The notes below the pieces were generated by a model. It was given only the letters and a program-made list of their open reading frames with translations. It was not told the origin of the DNA and did not search any database. Shown in pieces: positions 43,514-54,662 of a stretch of DNA of 64,000 nucleotides. A program made the translations under genes and the position numbers. Within the stretch, counting starts at the first letter, position 1, and each line of letters starts with the position of its first letter. Source of the stretch: Girardinichthys multiradiatus (taxonomy: Eukaryota; Chordata; Actinopteri; Cyprinodontiformes; Goodeidae); contig NC_061800.1 of assembly GCF_021462225.1 (NCBI RefSeq), positions 9,023,002 to 9,087,001 of the forward strand. Reading direction: 5' to 3'.

Positions 43514-44723
43514 TATATATAAACAATATTAGACAACATTCACATGCATTTAAGGATTTCTTAAAGATGAATACGTACTTGTAAAGATGGCATCATATTT
43601 CTGAGATTCCTTAGAAGAAGATATAACAATTCTGAGAATCATTAGCAGATGCAGAAATTTCTTCGTTTCCTGAAATATGTACCAACATTTTTTTCTTGTC
43701 AGTACTGGTATTTTCAATGTAACAAGTTTAAACTGGAGTTCTACCAGTATTTTTCAGTGACTTGACGCTGATGAGGATGTAGGCAACTCTGATGTCTCTG
43801 CTCTGTCACTACTGTGAAACTAAACCTGTTTTTATTGCCAACACACTGAAATGCAAAAAAGAGGTCCATTATCATATTAGCTATTCATTGCAATGTTTCT
43901 TTGTGGACAAAACTCAGTGGGCCCTGACATGGGGATGCTGTGTCTATAAACTTTACCAAAATCAAAAACATGAATTTCCTTTTAGAAGCACGTATTAGCA
44001 AAGAGAAACCAGCAAACTTTGATATACATCAGGCCCTGGGGTCACCTGTTCATGAACCTATGTATTGACTCTTTTGGAGCGGGGGGTTGAGAGAGTTCTA
44101 ATTACTTTATTGCCCTGTGTCACACACTTGGTCAGGAAATTGAATCAGAAGGCTGATGTTGACTGTGACTTCAGTTAAAGAATAACTGTTTCAGTAAGTT
44201 TCTCAATAACGTTTGTTCTAAGATGAAAAAAAAAAGAAAATGTTTTAGAAAAGCTACAGGTAACTAAAATTATCATTCCTTTTCCTAAAATGGAGTCGCT
44301 CATGATTCAAAACAAACACATCATTGCTAGAGTTAATTTATAACTTGGAAACAGTATAATGAGGACTCGTAAAGTTTTTCTGTTAATCTCATATTTGTCT
44401 TACTTGTTTTTCTCCTGGTTTCCAGTCTGTTGACGCAGAAGTGGAAGGTTTGCTCGTTCCATCAATGTAGGGAAGCACAATCTTTATTTACTTTTTTAGG
44501 TCTTTTTCTATTTTGAACTAATTTAGACTGGCTCATATATTCAGCAACAGGTCCCGCTGAAAAGCAAAATTAACTTACAATTCTGTCAGGTTACACAGTT
44601 CATTTATTAGGATTTCACGTGACAGGTCAACATTAAGTTTATTATACCTTTAAAATATAAAAGGATGCATGTCTTTTTTAGATGTATTAACGCCTGAAAA
44701 AACATACAGATTATTAATAACAC
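43514..44723. other. Polinton-1 right interior, no firm gene
   Basis: Between Tc1-C and the right terminal repeat. A possible further minus-strand exon of the spliced gene lies near 43670-43575 (acceptor ATTTCAG, donor GTACGT), but its frame has a stop. The open frame 43792-43998 is Cys-rich but shows no conserved pattern. The rest is AT-rich and unassigned. Confidence 0.4.
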
Positions 44724-45005
44724 CCTTAAACACACCCCTGTGTTTTAATTGGTTCATTTAAGGCCTTCCCCGTAACACCCTTAAACACACCCCTTTGTTT
44801 TAATTGGTTCATTTAAGGCCTTCCCCGTAACACCCTTAAACACACCCCTGTATTATTATTGGTTCATTTAAGGTATCGCCCCTAATGACGACAGCCAATC
44901 AGCATCCACAGTTACGCCCCTCGGACACACCCCTGTTGACCCCATGACCTCCCCGCCCCCATCACCCATGACCCCCCTTAAGGTCAAAGGTCACCTGTCA
45001 AAAAG
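44724..45005 (-). repeat. Polinton-1 right terminal inverted repeat with tandem subrepeats
   Basis: In reverse complement it matches 20581 onward. About three copies of a 59-bp unit (CACCCTTAAACACACCCC then TTTTAATTGGTTCATTTAAG then GCCTTCCCCGTAA) lie at 44724-44880; the left repeat has fewer. The end at 45005 meets ERV-3 protease sequence. Confidence 0.9.
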
Positions 45006-45240
45006 TTTGATTGAAGGGTGTATTTTAGTCTCTCCTGACACACCAGTGAATCTACTTGGCTGGGACATTTTGATTGCATTGGGAGCAACAATACTATGTT
45101 CCATGGATGGGTTGGTTGGGACTTTTCCAGATGGAACCACACTGCATGTAGCGGAGGGCCCCGAAGCACATCAGTATTTACTGCAGACTGTAGAGGAGCC
45201 TTGTGTGGACATATATTGGGGCTACATTGTTCCTGATTTC
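45006..45240 (+). pseudogene. ERV-3 protease, C-terminal part, after the Polinton
   Basis: The frame resumes with LVSPDTPVNLLGWDILIALG, matching the retroviral protease C-terminal signature (usually LLGRDLL). It continues into the protease-RT spacer (VEEPCVDIYWGY). Compared with the left flank at 20580, the flap region of about 50 residues is missing. Plus-strand reading ends where an inverted segment begins at 45241. Confidence 0.75.
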
Positions 45241-48200
45241 AGAGAACACCACCCCCATACAGCCCCCTCACCATCCTCAACAACACTGTATCGGCCGTGG
45301 ACCACTTCAGGTTCTTAGGAACCACCATCTCTGAGGACGTGAGATGGTCTTCACACATAGACACTGTTCGAAAGAAGGCCCAGCAGAGACTGTACTTCCT
45401 GAGGCAACTCAAGAAGCTCAACCTTCCACAGGAGCTGCTGGTCATCTTCTACACTGCCATCATTCAGTCTGTCCTGTCTTCATCCATCTCAGTGTGGTTT
45501 GGATCATCCACAAAACAGGACAGGTGCAGACTGCAACAAATAATCAGGAATGCAGAGAGAATAATCAGAGCTGACCTTCCCTCCATCCAGGACTTATACA
45601 GGTCTAGGGTCAGGAAAAGAGCTGCTAAAATCTCTGCAGACCCCACACACCCTGCACATAAACTGTTCAGAGCTTTACCTTCAGGCCGCCGCTACAGAGC
45701 ACTGTTCGCTAAAACCAGCCGCCACAGAGACAGTTTCTTCCCCCAGGCTGGTTCTCTGTTGAACATTCAATAGAGTACAAAACAACAGCATACAGATGTT
45801 GCAAATGCACCTTTTTATTATATATGTGTATATTGTACATTCTAAATATGTATATTCTGTAATGCAAAAACAAAACCAAAATATTCCTCAAACTGTTCCT
45901 GATACCAATCTGTTTGATTTCTGTCGTAAAACAAAGTCACATGTGGTGGGTCAGGTGTTAGGCTGTAAGGAGCCAGGGCCTGAATCCAGGGCTTTCAGAG
46001 GAGGAAATTGGAAATCACCCCAGCACTAGAAGGGGTTTCAGTCCACCACCTTTTCCACAGTCTTGAGTGGGTTGAGTTCAAGGTAGTTCTGACCGCACCA
46101 GTGTACCAGCTGATCCACCTGCTGTCTGTGTGCAGACTCATCACAGTCCTGGATTAGTCCAATGACAGTGATGTTATCTGCAAACTTAAGGAGTTTCACG
46201 GACGAGTCCGATGAGGTGCAGTCATTTGTGTACAGGGAGAAGAGGAGTGGGGATAGAACACACCCCTGGGGGGCACCAGTACTTATTGATCTGGATCGGG
46301 AGAAGATGCTCCCCAGTCTCACCTGCTGCTGTAGGTCCGTCAGGAAGCTGTCGATCCACTGACAGGTGGAGGCTGGGACGTTGAGCTGGGTAAGCTTCTG
46401 GTGGAGGTATGGTATGATGGTATTGAAGGCTGAGCTGAAGTCTACAAACAGGATCCTGGCGTACGTCCCTGAGTAGTCGAGGTGTTGCAGGATGAAGTGT
46501 AGACCTAAGTTTACAGCATCATCTGCCGACCTATTTGCTCGGTAAGCAAATTGCAGGGGGTCCAGCAGGGGGCCTGTGATGTCTTTCAGGTGCTTCAGCA
46601 CCAGCCGCTCAAAGGACTTCATGATCACAGACGTCAGGGCTACAGGCCTGTAGTCATTTAATCCTAGGATGGTGGGTTTCTTGGGCACCGGGATGATGGT
46701 GGATCATTTGAGGCAGGAGGGGACCTCACATTTCTCCAGTGATTTGTTGAAGATCCTTGTGAAGATCGGACCGAGTTGGTTTGCACAGGCTTTCAGGCAT
46801 GATGGGGAGACGTTATCAGGTCCTCCAGCTTTCTTTGTTTTCATGCGCTGAAAGAGCCTGTTTACATCTTCCTCTGAGATCTTTAGTGCAGGCAGAGGAT
46901 CTGAAGGTAGGGGGTTGGTTGTTTTACGGGTCAAATTTGTTCCTGAATCGGATGTGGAGTGGATGATTTGAGGTGTGAATGGCTTCTTGTGATGTCTGCA
47001 GTAGAAGCCATTCAGACGGTTAGCCAGGTGAGGACTCTGTTCAGGAAGGGTGCGGGGGCTACTATAGGCAGTCAGGTTTCTCAGATCGGTCCATACAGCT
47101 GAAGTGTCACCAGTAGAAAGGCTGTTCTTAAGCTTCTCACTGTAGCTTATCTTAGCTGCTTTGATCTCTTTTGTTAGTCTGTTCCTGACCTGCCTGTACC
47201 GCGCCCAATCTCCACTGCTGTGAGCTTCTTCCTTTTCCCTGTGCAGATTCCTGAGGTATGGAGTAAACCATGTTGTTCCGAAAGGTGCAGAAGGTCTTGG
47301 TCTGCACACACATGTCCTCACAGAAACTGATGTATGATGTCACCACATCAGTTAATTGGTTTAGGTCAGTGGCTGAGGTTTCAAAAACAGTCCAGTCTGT
47401 GCATTCAAAGCAGGCCTGTAGCATCTGCTTTGATTCCTCAGTCCACTTCTTAACAGTGTGAACCTTGGGTTTGGAAGCTTTTAGTCTCTGTCTGTAGGTT
47501 GGGACCAGAGCAGCCCTGGTAACAGCATGATATGAGTCCTTTAAAGTTGTGTAACAATGGTCAAGTGTGTTTTGGTCTCTGGTGGGACACTTAATATGCT
47601 GGCTGTATTTGGGGCGTTCATGGGAGAGGTTTGCTCTGTTACAATCTCCCAGTATTATGATGAAAGAGTCAGTGTATTTTTTCTCCACGTCTGTAATCAT
47701 CTCAGCGAGATGTTTCTCCGCGGCAGAAGTGCAGCCATGCGGTGGAAAATATGAGCCAATTATTATAAACGAGGAAAACTCTCTCGGTGAATAAAACGGT
47801 TTACAGATTGTGGAAAATGACTCCAGATCCAGACTACATGTTTTTCCCAGCACTTTTACGTCTCTGCACCAACCTTCATTTATATAAAAGCAGATTCCGC
47901 CTCCTTGCCTCTTCCCCGATAGCTCCGCGCTGCGATCTACTCTGAACAGCTGGAAGCCCGGCAACAGCTGGAAACCCGGCAACAGCAGTGCGCGGTCCGG
48001 GATGTTTTCATTCAGCCATGTCTCGGTGAAGCAGAGAACCGCTGATCCGTGGAGGTCTGAGTTTTGACCAGTGAGGAGAAGCAGCTCGTCCATCTTGTTG
48101 TTTAGAGAGCGGACATTTGCCAGGTGGATTGAAGGCAGTGGTGTGCGAAGTCCTCTTTTGCGGAGCTTTACCAGCGCGCAGGATCCCGTATAGTGCCACA

Positions 48201-48424
48201 GCTCCGCTTGCCAGGAGCTCAGTGAACCTTGGATCGATGAAAGATGGGAAAAAAATCCCAAGAGAGGACTCTCTGATGTTGAGAAATTCTTCTCTACTGA
48301 ATGAGACCACAGGATTGTGGCCTGACACCACAGTACTGTGGCTCAAAAAACATAAAAACACACAAAATACAAAAACAAAGAGAGAGCGAAGCTCCGAGGC
48401 TGCCATCGTCAGCGCCATCTTGGC
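45241..48424 (-). mobile_element. CR1/L2-like LINE (LINE-C) in ERV-3, with its 3' part inverted
   Basis: The region 48424-46035 (minus) carries the LINE 5' part: endonuclease (LANVRSLNNKMDELLLLTG; LCFTETWL) and RT with [11 protein letters not shown], a [17 protein letters not shown] stretch and FADN, up to KTVEKVVD. The region 45241-45870 (plus) carries exactly the missing remainder, from FREHHPHT and VDHFRFLGTTIS to the 3' end. Between them (45871-46035) is ERV-3 pol sequence in minus orientation. Inverting 45241-46035 restores both the LINE and the ERV frame. Near-matching GAATATTTT (ERV side) and GAATATATT (48425) look like target duplications. Several frameshifts are present; the RT YXDD-like motif is FADN rather than FADD. 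Confidence 0.88.
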
Positions 48425-49645
48425 GAATATATTCAGTATGTTAGCTGTATGCTAGATGATATGGAAAAAGACATGTTGATTTGAAACAATGGTTGAGAAG
48501 TGGATTTGTAACTGCAGCACAGAAGCCACTCAATGAAATATGAAAATGAAATGAGATTTGTGGCTCAAGCCTTGTTGTTGCCTAAAAACGTAGCAGGTTA
48601 TGCACGCAGCTTCAATTTAGTAAGTGTTGAAGCTGAAACCTTTGAACATCTAAACTTGGAAAAAATCGAATAACATCAAAAGGGGTTCTCCCCCTTAGGA
48701 ACTTACTGTGTGGAAGAGAAAATTAGCAAAAGATAATAGATGGCCTTTGGAGAGACGCGGATGGTAAAGTTGTGATGCCACCAAACACGAGAGAACACAT
48801 TTCGGAAGAGGCACATGGAACATTGCATGTAGGTATTTCGTAGGTGCTTATCAATCTGGAACAATGGTGGCACCCATATTTAAAAGATATGGTGAGAGAT
48901 ACGATCAAGATCAAGAACTGTTCCATCTGTGGATAATTTAAACTTACTATGGATTCATCTCCAGGTAAGTTTAAAATTACACCCAACCTGGGAAAGAGAT
49001 ACTCTGTGGTAATATGTTTAATTAATCATAACATTTCCAGACCTGGCTCAAAAAGATAAGGTCTGATAATGGAAATGATTTCAGGAACAAAGATCTGCAA
49101 CAGGTGGAACAAATGTGGGACTAAAACATGCTTTTGGTACAGTATATCATTCTCAGTCACAAGACAAGGTTGTGAGAATAAACCAAATATTGAAAACCAA
49201 ATTGGCTAAAATCTGTGCACAGATTAATTAAATTGGGTGGATTCTTTGCCAGTGGCTTTAATGTCTGTCAGAATGTCTGTTATTCAGTCCACAGGTTACA
49301 CCCCACATGAACTACAGGACCAGCACAGTGGATAACAGGACAAACAGGTGAATCTGCACAATTATCTTCTAACACTTTCTTTAATGAGTTGCAGACCCTA
49401 GCGGCAGAATTCTCCAGAGGACCTGAGGGAACAAGAGGCCCCCTGTGATACCAGGAGTCATCTGGGTGTGGCTCAAAGTCATCAAGCGGAAGTGGCAGAA
49501 ACCCAAATTCACAGGCCCATTCCAAGTCCTGGAAAGAACATCTCATGAGGTTCGTCTGAGAGGAAAAGGAGAAACCTGGTATCATTGGAGCCAGTGTGCA
49601 CCAGCTGAGGAGCCTACAAAGTCACAAGCACCAGAGGTGTCATAA
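48425..49645 (+). pseudogene. ERV-3 pol, integrase part (RT missing)
   Basis: After LINE-C the ERV reading resumes (EYIQYVSCML) and then reaches an HHCC zinc-binding region (DGLWRDADG, a His pair near 48800-48830, then IKNCSIC). The integrase core follows with KIRSDNGNDFRNKDLQQVE near 49060-49110, and the C-terminal domain at 49445-49645 (VWLKVIKRKWQKPKF). Frames are broken and the catalytic reverse transcriptase appears to be deleted. The same C-terminal stretch occurs in ERV-1. Confidence 0.75.
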
Positions 49646-49957
49646 AGGGGCATAATAAATCCCCTGGAGAAAGGCTCATCGGTGATCGCACTGAGCTGAA
49701 GAGGATTTATCCACTCCAGAGACCTTTTCTTTTAGTTTTCAAGATTAAAAGAAGAGGATTTATCCACTACAAGGAGTCATTACAATCAACTACCCAACAG
49801 ATGAATTCAAGACTGTGAACCAGGAACATATGTGATTCTTGATTCTGATTATGTGATCATTGAATGTAGTGTTTCTTTATCTGTTTATTAATCTTTGGAT
49901 CATTGTTTATGTTATTGTTGTTTTATGTATGTGTTGTATGACATTTAATCGACATTC

Positions 49958-52008
49958 TTGAGTGAGTATATTCCACAGTGTGTGCGGGTTATAAGCTCCT
50001 GGGTAAATGGTATTCATCTGGTACAAAGGATAAAAATGGTGATGCATTTTTGGGATGTTAGTTGGAAATGGAAATGTGGGGGAGGTTTAATAATGACACT
50101 GGTGGGAATAATTGTATTCTTGTTGTGTAATGTTTTCCAGAGTGGTGAGCACACTTCCAGTCCCAATTTCCGCAGCCGACATCATCTACTCCGGAAAATT
50201 ACTGAAACATCAGATACATGCATTAAAAGACATGGAGGTATCGAATTAGATTTTGTACTTGGCTCGGACTCCACATTTCAGTTTGATCTCTGTTCTGTGT
50301 TTACATGTGAGGGTAGTGAGTTAGCCTGGACTAAATATAATGTGTATTTAAGTATCTATCAGAAAGGTGCAGTGGATGGCATGCCGGCCCAGGGTTTTAT
50401 CATTTGGGACACTAAACAAGGACGAATACTGTCAGATAATCCATATGCAGAAACATTTCAGCATTTGGTGACCTTGGCTAGAGGACAAGCGAAGGGTAAA
50501 TTGACAATTGGAGGTATTAATCCAATAGTACTCAGCATTGGAGGAATACAGAGCAACCCCTACCACAACCATAACATTACAATAATGCCACCTGCTCTTA
50601 AATGTGGGAATATGAGTTCCGGATCTTATATGTATTTAGGAGTAAATTTGCCAGGATGGATCACACGAGATCAGGGTAGAATTGTTAGAATTAATCTTGT
50701 TTCTTCTATGGCCAAAGGACATGAAATAGAAACCCCTGTGGTTCAAATAGACTATAACACCTTAACCCCCCGGAAGATGTTATCCAAGGGCTCTGGGATT
50801 TACAGAGTCCAATTTGTGGTTGACATGGATGACTCAGACAGCACGTGAGTCGACCATGAGCAATTGTATTGCATGTGCGGCTGCCAGACAAACTGGCTCC
50901 CATATATAAGAATGCGGACACACTAGGATTTAAATGTATGCTTCTGTTAACTCATGGTAAAGAAAATCTTGCACGTCATACCTTAGCAAATGTGTTTCCG
51001 GTAATTAGCAATAGCTCACTGGTAGGCCCTTTTTCTCCTCAGAGTGAGGGAAATGATTATCCCTGTTTCAATTTTACAGGGATACTAAAAAACCACAGTT
51101 AAAACTGGGAACTGTCTCTCCATCATGGTGCAACAACACTTAACCAGCTGGCACTGTAGGACACTGGGCCTGAGAAGGTTTATATTACTATTGTGGTGGA
51201 AATATTTTGTTGGTCCAAATTTCTCCTATGGCAGTAGGAAGCTGTGCAATGGATAGGCTGGTCATTGCTTCTGTAGGGGGGAAAATCACCACGTGGAGAA
51301 AAGGTGAGGAAGATCAGATCCTTTGATTTTATGGAGAAGTTCATTAACTTATATTGATGCAATTGGTGTTCCACGTGGAATTCCTGACGAGTATAAATTA
51401 GTTGATCAAGTGGCAGCTGGGTTCAAAAATGTATCTGTAATATCAGCAGTTTTTCCTGTAACCCCAAATAAGAATGTAGATCGGATCAATTACATACATT
51501 ACAATGTCTTAAGGCTGGCAAATCTGACATGAGATGCGGTTGAAGGGTTGGCAGAACAGCTACTTCTCTTATGGCTGTGCAGAATAGATTGGCTTTGGAC
51601 ATGTTGGCTGAAAAGGGGGATGTGTGTGCAATGTTTGATGACATGTGCTATACATTTATCCCAAATAATACTGCTCCTGATGGTTCAGTGACTCGAGCAT
51701 TAGAAGGCTTGCGTACGTTAAGTAAGGAAATGCATGAATATTCAGGAATTGGCGGGGGACTGGAGGAGTGGTTAACCAACACCTCTGTTAAGTGGAAGAA
51801 GAATATAGTTATCTCATTGCTGATTTCATTGTCTGTATGCTTTCGTATTCTAGTAATGTGTGGATGGTTTTGTGCGCCATGTATTCGCTCACTTACAGTA
51901 AGACTTATAACGTCAACTATTGAAAAAGGGGCACTCACTCATGCACCTCCATATAATATGATGCAAAATGTTGTTGCTGAAGTTTGGGAATTAGTGGCCC
52001 AGTTGTAA
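49958..52008 (+). pseudogene. ERV-3 envelope (long open pieces, several breaks)
   Basis: The segment 49958-50848 is open for 296 codons, with a hydrophobic signal/anchor segment (IMTLVGIIVFLLCNVF, residues about 47-62) and a Cys-containing surface-subunit region. The segment 50869-51102 continues in another frame. The segment 51571-52008 is the transmembrane subunit: a region before a CX6C motif (VCAMFDDMC, with Tyr where the third Cys is usual), a helical segment, and a membrane span (IVISLLISLSVCFRILVMCG). The layout is that of gammaretrovirus-like envelopes, which mediate membrane fusion; this one is interrupted and not functional. Confidence 0.75.
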
Positions 52009-52146
52009 TTCATGGCTTTCTTTTGTTATTTCGCAGAGTACTAATCTTTTGGTGTGCCAATTTAACCATATTATTCTTTTTATTTGTTACTTATCATTCC
52101 TATGTCTTTGAATATTGACCTTTTTTCAGAGGTCAAAAGGGGGAAT

Positions 52147-52701
52147 TGTTGAGAATTAAAATAATTTAGTTTCATATATGTGTTCAGCCTGCATGTGTGA
52201 ACATAACACTGAGATTTAACATGTGTGAGCTTTCGGGAGAGAAGTCACAGGTCACAGCAAGATTCAGGCTGGAGCAAGGGTGAATCTCAGGTTAAGATGT
52301 TCCCAGCAGCTGTAAGCCATAAATGCCAGGCTGCATGGGCAGTAAAGCAATAAATTCTGCTGTTGGGCATGGGATAGATAATAAAGTACTCACATGGGGA
52401 TTGGCTAATTTACAGCGCCAACACAGACTTCGTAATAATTCTTGGAGGGAAGGGTCACTCAGTAAGCTTTGAAGTAAAAGGTATAAGACGTTTTAACATT
52501 TATGGTAAGGCAGACCACTTGTGATACGGCCTCGCTTTGCTGATCTGAGTCTCTCCCAAAGGCCTTTGGTACATCTTTCTTTCTTGGTATTATTCTTCTT
52601 GTATTCTATTTTTGCATTGGAAATCATTGGACTTATCATTTACCAAATTAAACTTGTGTTAATCTTAATTTCCTGCTCTTCATCTGTTCTTTCTCACGAC
52701 A
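52147..52701 (+). repeat. ERV-3 3' LTR, preceded by polypurine tract
   Basis: The purine tract AAAAGGGGGAA (52134-52144) is followed by TGTTGAGAATTAAAATAATT at 52147. The region ends TTTCTCACGACA at 52701, an approximate inverse of the start. Polyadenylation-type AATAAA occurs near 52350 and 52380. No 5' partner was found in the window. The right border is fixed by L1-like sequence that begins just after. Confidence 0.7.
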
Positions 52702-52705
52702 TCCG

Positions 52706-53890
52706 GACTGGGGTGTTGAGGCTGTATCATGATATCTTGTGGAATTATTTTACCTCAACAATCCATAAAGTGCTCTTGCTGAAGCCGAAAGAAGAGAGAG
52801 GACTGGGCCTGTCAGTATGTAAACATTATTACTGGGCTGCCAACATCAGAGCCTTAATGTTCTGGCAGCAGCGGTTCCTGGATAGCCAGGCATTGACAAC
52901 CCCATTGTTGCTTAAGATGAAAGCTAAATCAGTGAATAATTCCTCCTTGCCAGCTATGTTATTTGTTTGAAAATCAGGAGGTGTCAGTAAAGACTCTTAA
53001 ATGAAAATGTTAAAGATGCTTTTACCATTGCTTTCTTCCTCCTTGGCCGGACAAAGCTTACCATGACTGTTGGGAGAAGGATTTGGCATCAATTAAGAAT
53101 ATGTATTTTGGTAGCAAATTTGCCTCATCCAGTCAGCTGCAAGGTAAATACAATCTGCCTCATTGACACTTCTGGTATCTGCAAGTCAGGGATTATATCC
53201 TTTCAAAAATGGGAAACTTTAAAACTCATACATTGAAATATGGTATTTATGACTTCCCAGAGAGCCCTTCTTAATCTACACATTATATTAAAAATATTGT
53301 GCACCTATGTGGTGATGGTGTTGTGGCACACACTATGAGAGTTAGAGAGGGTTGGAAAGCGAATTAGTGATGGAAGGTCTGAATTCACGAGGAGTAGGTG
53401 TTTATCCAAAATTCATTCTTGCACGATAAATTGCAAGCATCAATTAATTCAAATCAAAATCATCAACAGGTTACATTATTCCAAGGCCAGACTGCATAAG
53501 ATTTATCTATCTGTCTCCCTAATGTGTGACAGGTGCAAATTGTCATAGGGTTCGCTGTGTCATGCTTTTTGGTCTTGCCCTTTACTAACTGGCTTTTGGT
53601 CTAAAATATTGAATGGGTACTCCAAGGCATATATGACGCCCTTACAGCCTGAACCTTGACTCATAATTTTTGGATGCTCTTAAGTGCAGAAGACAATACA
53701 TGCTGCAATGCAGCAGCCATTGCTGCCAAGAGACTAATCCTGAGGAAGTAGACACTCGTCCTTCCTTTCAGTTGTGGGTAACCAACAAGATATCCATACT
53801 AAAAATGAAAAGACTACGTAAAGAATCTAAAGACATTTTTTCAAATCCCTTGAGTCCTTTCACAAAAACCATGTTTCTGTAATCATCGTT
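52706..53890 (+). pseudogene. L1-like LINE, C-terminal remnant
   Basis: The best piece, about 52720-52970, reads LLKPKEERGLGLSVCKHYYW and then AANIRALMFWQQ, the C-terminal region characteristic of L1/Tx1-type reverse transcriptases of fish. Downstream broken frames show a CxxC-type knuckle (near 53528-53545), a WSCPLLTGFW-like stretch near 53570 and a final basic helix at 53760-53882. Heavily decayed. Confidence 0.7.
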
Positions 53891-54662
53891 GGTCTGTTTC
53901 TGTATTTTCATTTCTTGATCATAAATAAATGGCAATTAGCATGACTTAGCATAACCTTATTGACTGACTGAGGTTTTGGTTGTCACTTAACCTGTTCAAC
54001 ACTGTACACACAAACTAAATAATCTGAATAAACTCAACTGACAGGATATTTGTGAGTTTAACGATATTAATGCACAAAAAAAGCAACGACACAGTTAACA
54101 AAAGAGGTTTTATTTTAATTTCACCTGAGTATGAAAATTAAACCCAAACATGGGGCAAGTGTTTCAACAACATTTAAATGAGATTGACATTAAAAATAAA
54201 GAAAATGAACAATTAATGCCAATACATGAACTCAAGTTAGCAGATGAACTACTTCTCTTAACCTAGAGAGCTGAATTGCCATGCTGGTAAATAGCCATTG
54301 GCTTCAATGTCTTGTGGCTCCAATATTTTAGTGTTAGTCGGATGTGTGAGTGAGAACTCTAAGTTTCTAAGTCACCGCCAATTGAGCAAGGCTTATACTG
54401 TATTAGGTTACACTTAATTTGTGAACAATGTACAACTTCTGGAATCACATGGAATGGTGTCCAGGGCCATATTAGTTGATCATTACTGACCTACAATTTC
54501 AAAACTGGCTAATTTCTGCCACATTATGAATCTCTTGACAAAATCATGAAAAAAAAACAGTGAAGTGAGAAACACCTGTCTATGCCTACTGAACCTAAAT
54601 GGCTGCTTTCCAGGCTATGAAAATCTGCTATTTTATTTAGTTTCTTATAGTTGCCCTTTTTT
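53891..54662. other. Gene-free 3' flank of the TAAR
   Basis: No coding features or repeats recognised. It may include the 3' untranslated region of the receptor gene. Confidence 0.5.

Larger units (their letters stand above)
20581..45005. mobile_element. Polinton/Maverick giant DNA transposon (Polinton-1), inserted in ERV-3
   Basis: Inverted terminal repeats begin CTTTTGACAGATGACC at 20581 and, in reverse complement, CTTTTTGACAGGTGACC ending at 45005. Inside lie the Polinton hallmark genes: retroviral-type integrase (26562), packaging ATPase (37472), protein-primed family B DNA polymerase (38253-39920) and several smaller genes. The left genes are on plus and the right genes on minus. Nested inserts are LINE-B, the ERV-2 array and Tc1-C. 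Major and minor capsid genes and the maturation protease were not seen. They may have been lost at the ERV-2 break, because the sequence goes from mid-integrase directly to another Polinton gene. No 6-bp target duplication is evident. The element is defective. Confidence 0.9.

Noticed and set aside
45241..48424. Twin-primed (5'-inverted) LINE insertion
   Set aside because: In twin priming the inverted 5' part lies upstream of the 3' part and no foreign DNA separates them. Here the order is reversed, and ERV sequence between them is also inverted, so a secondary inversion fits better.
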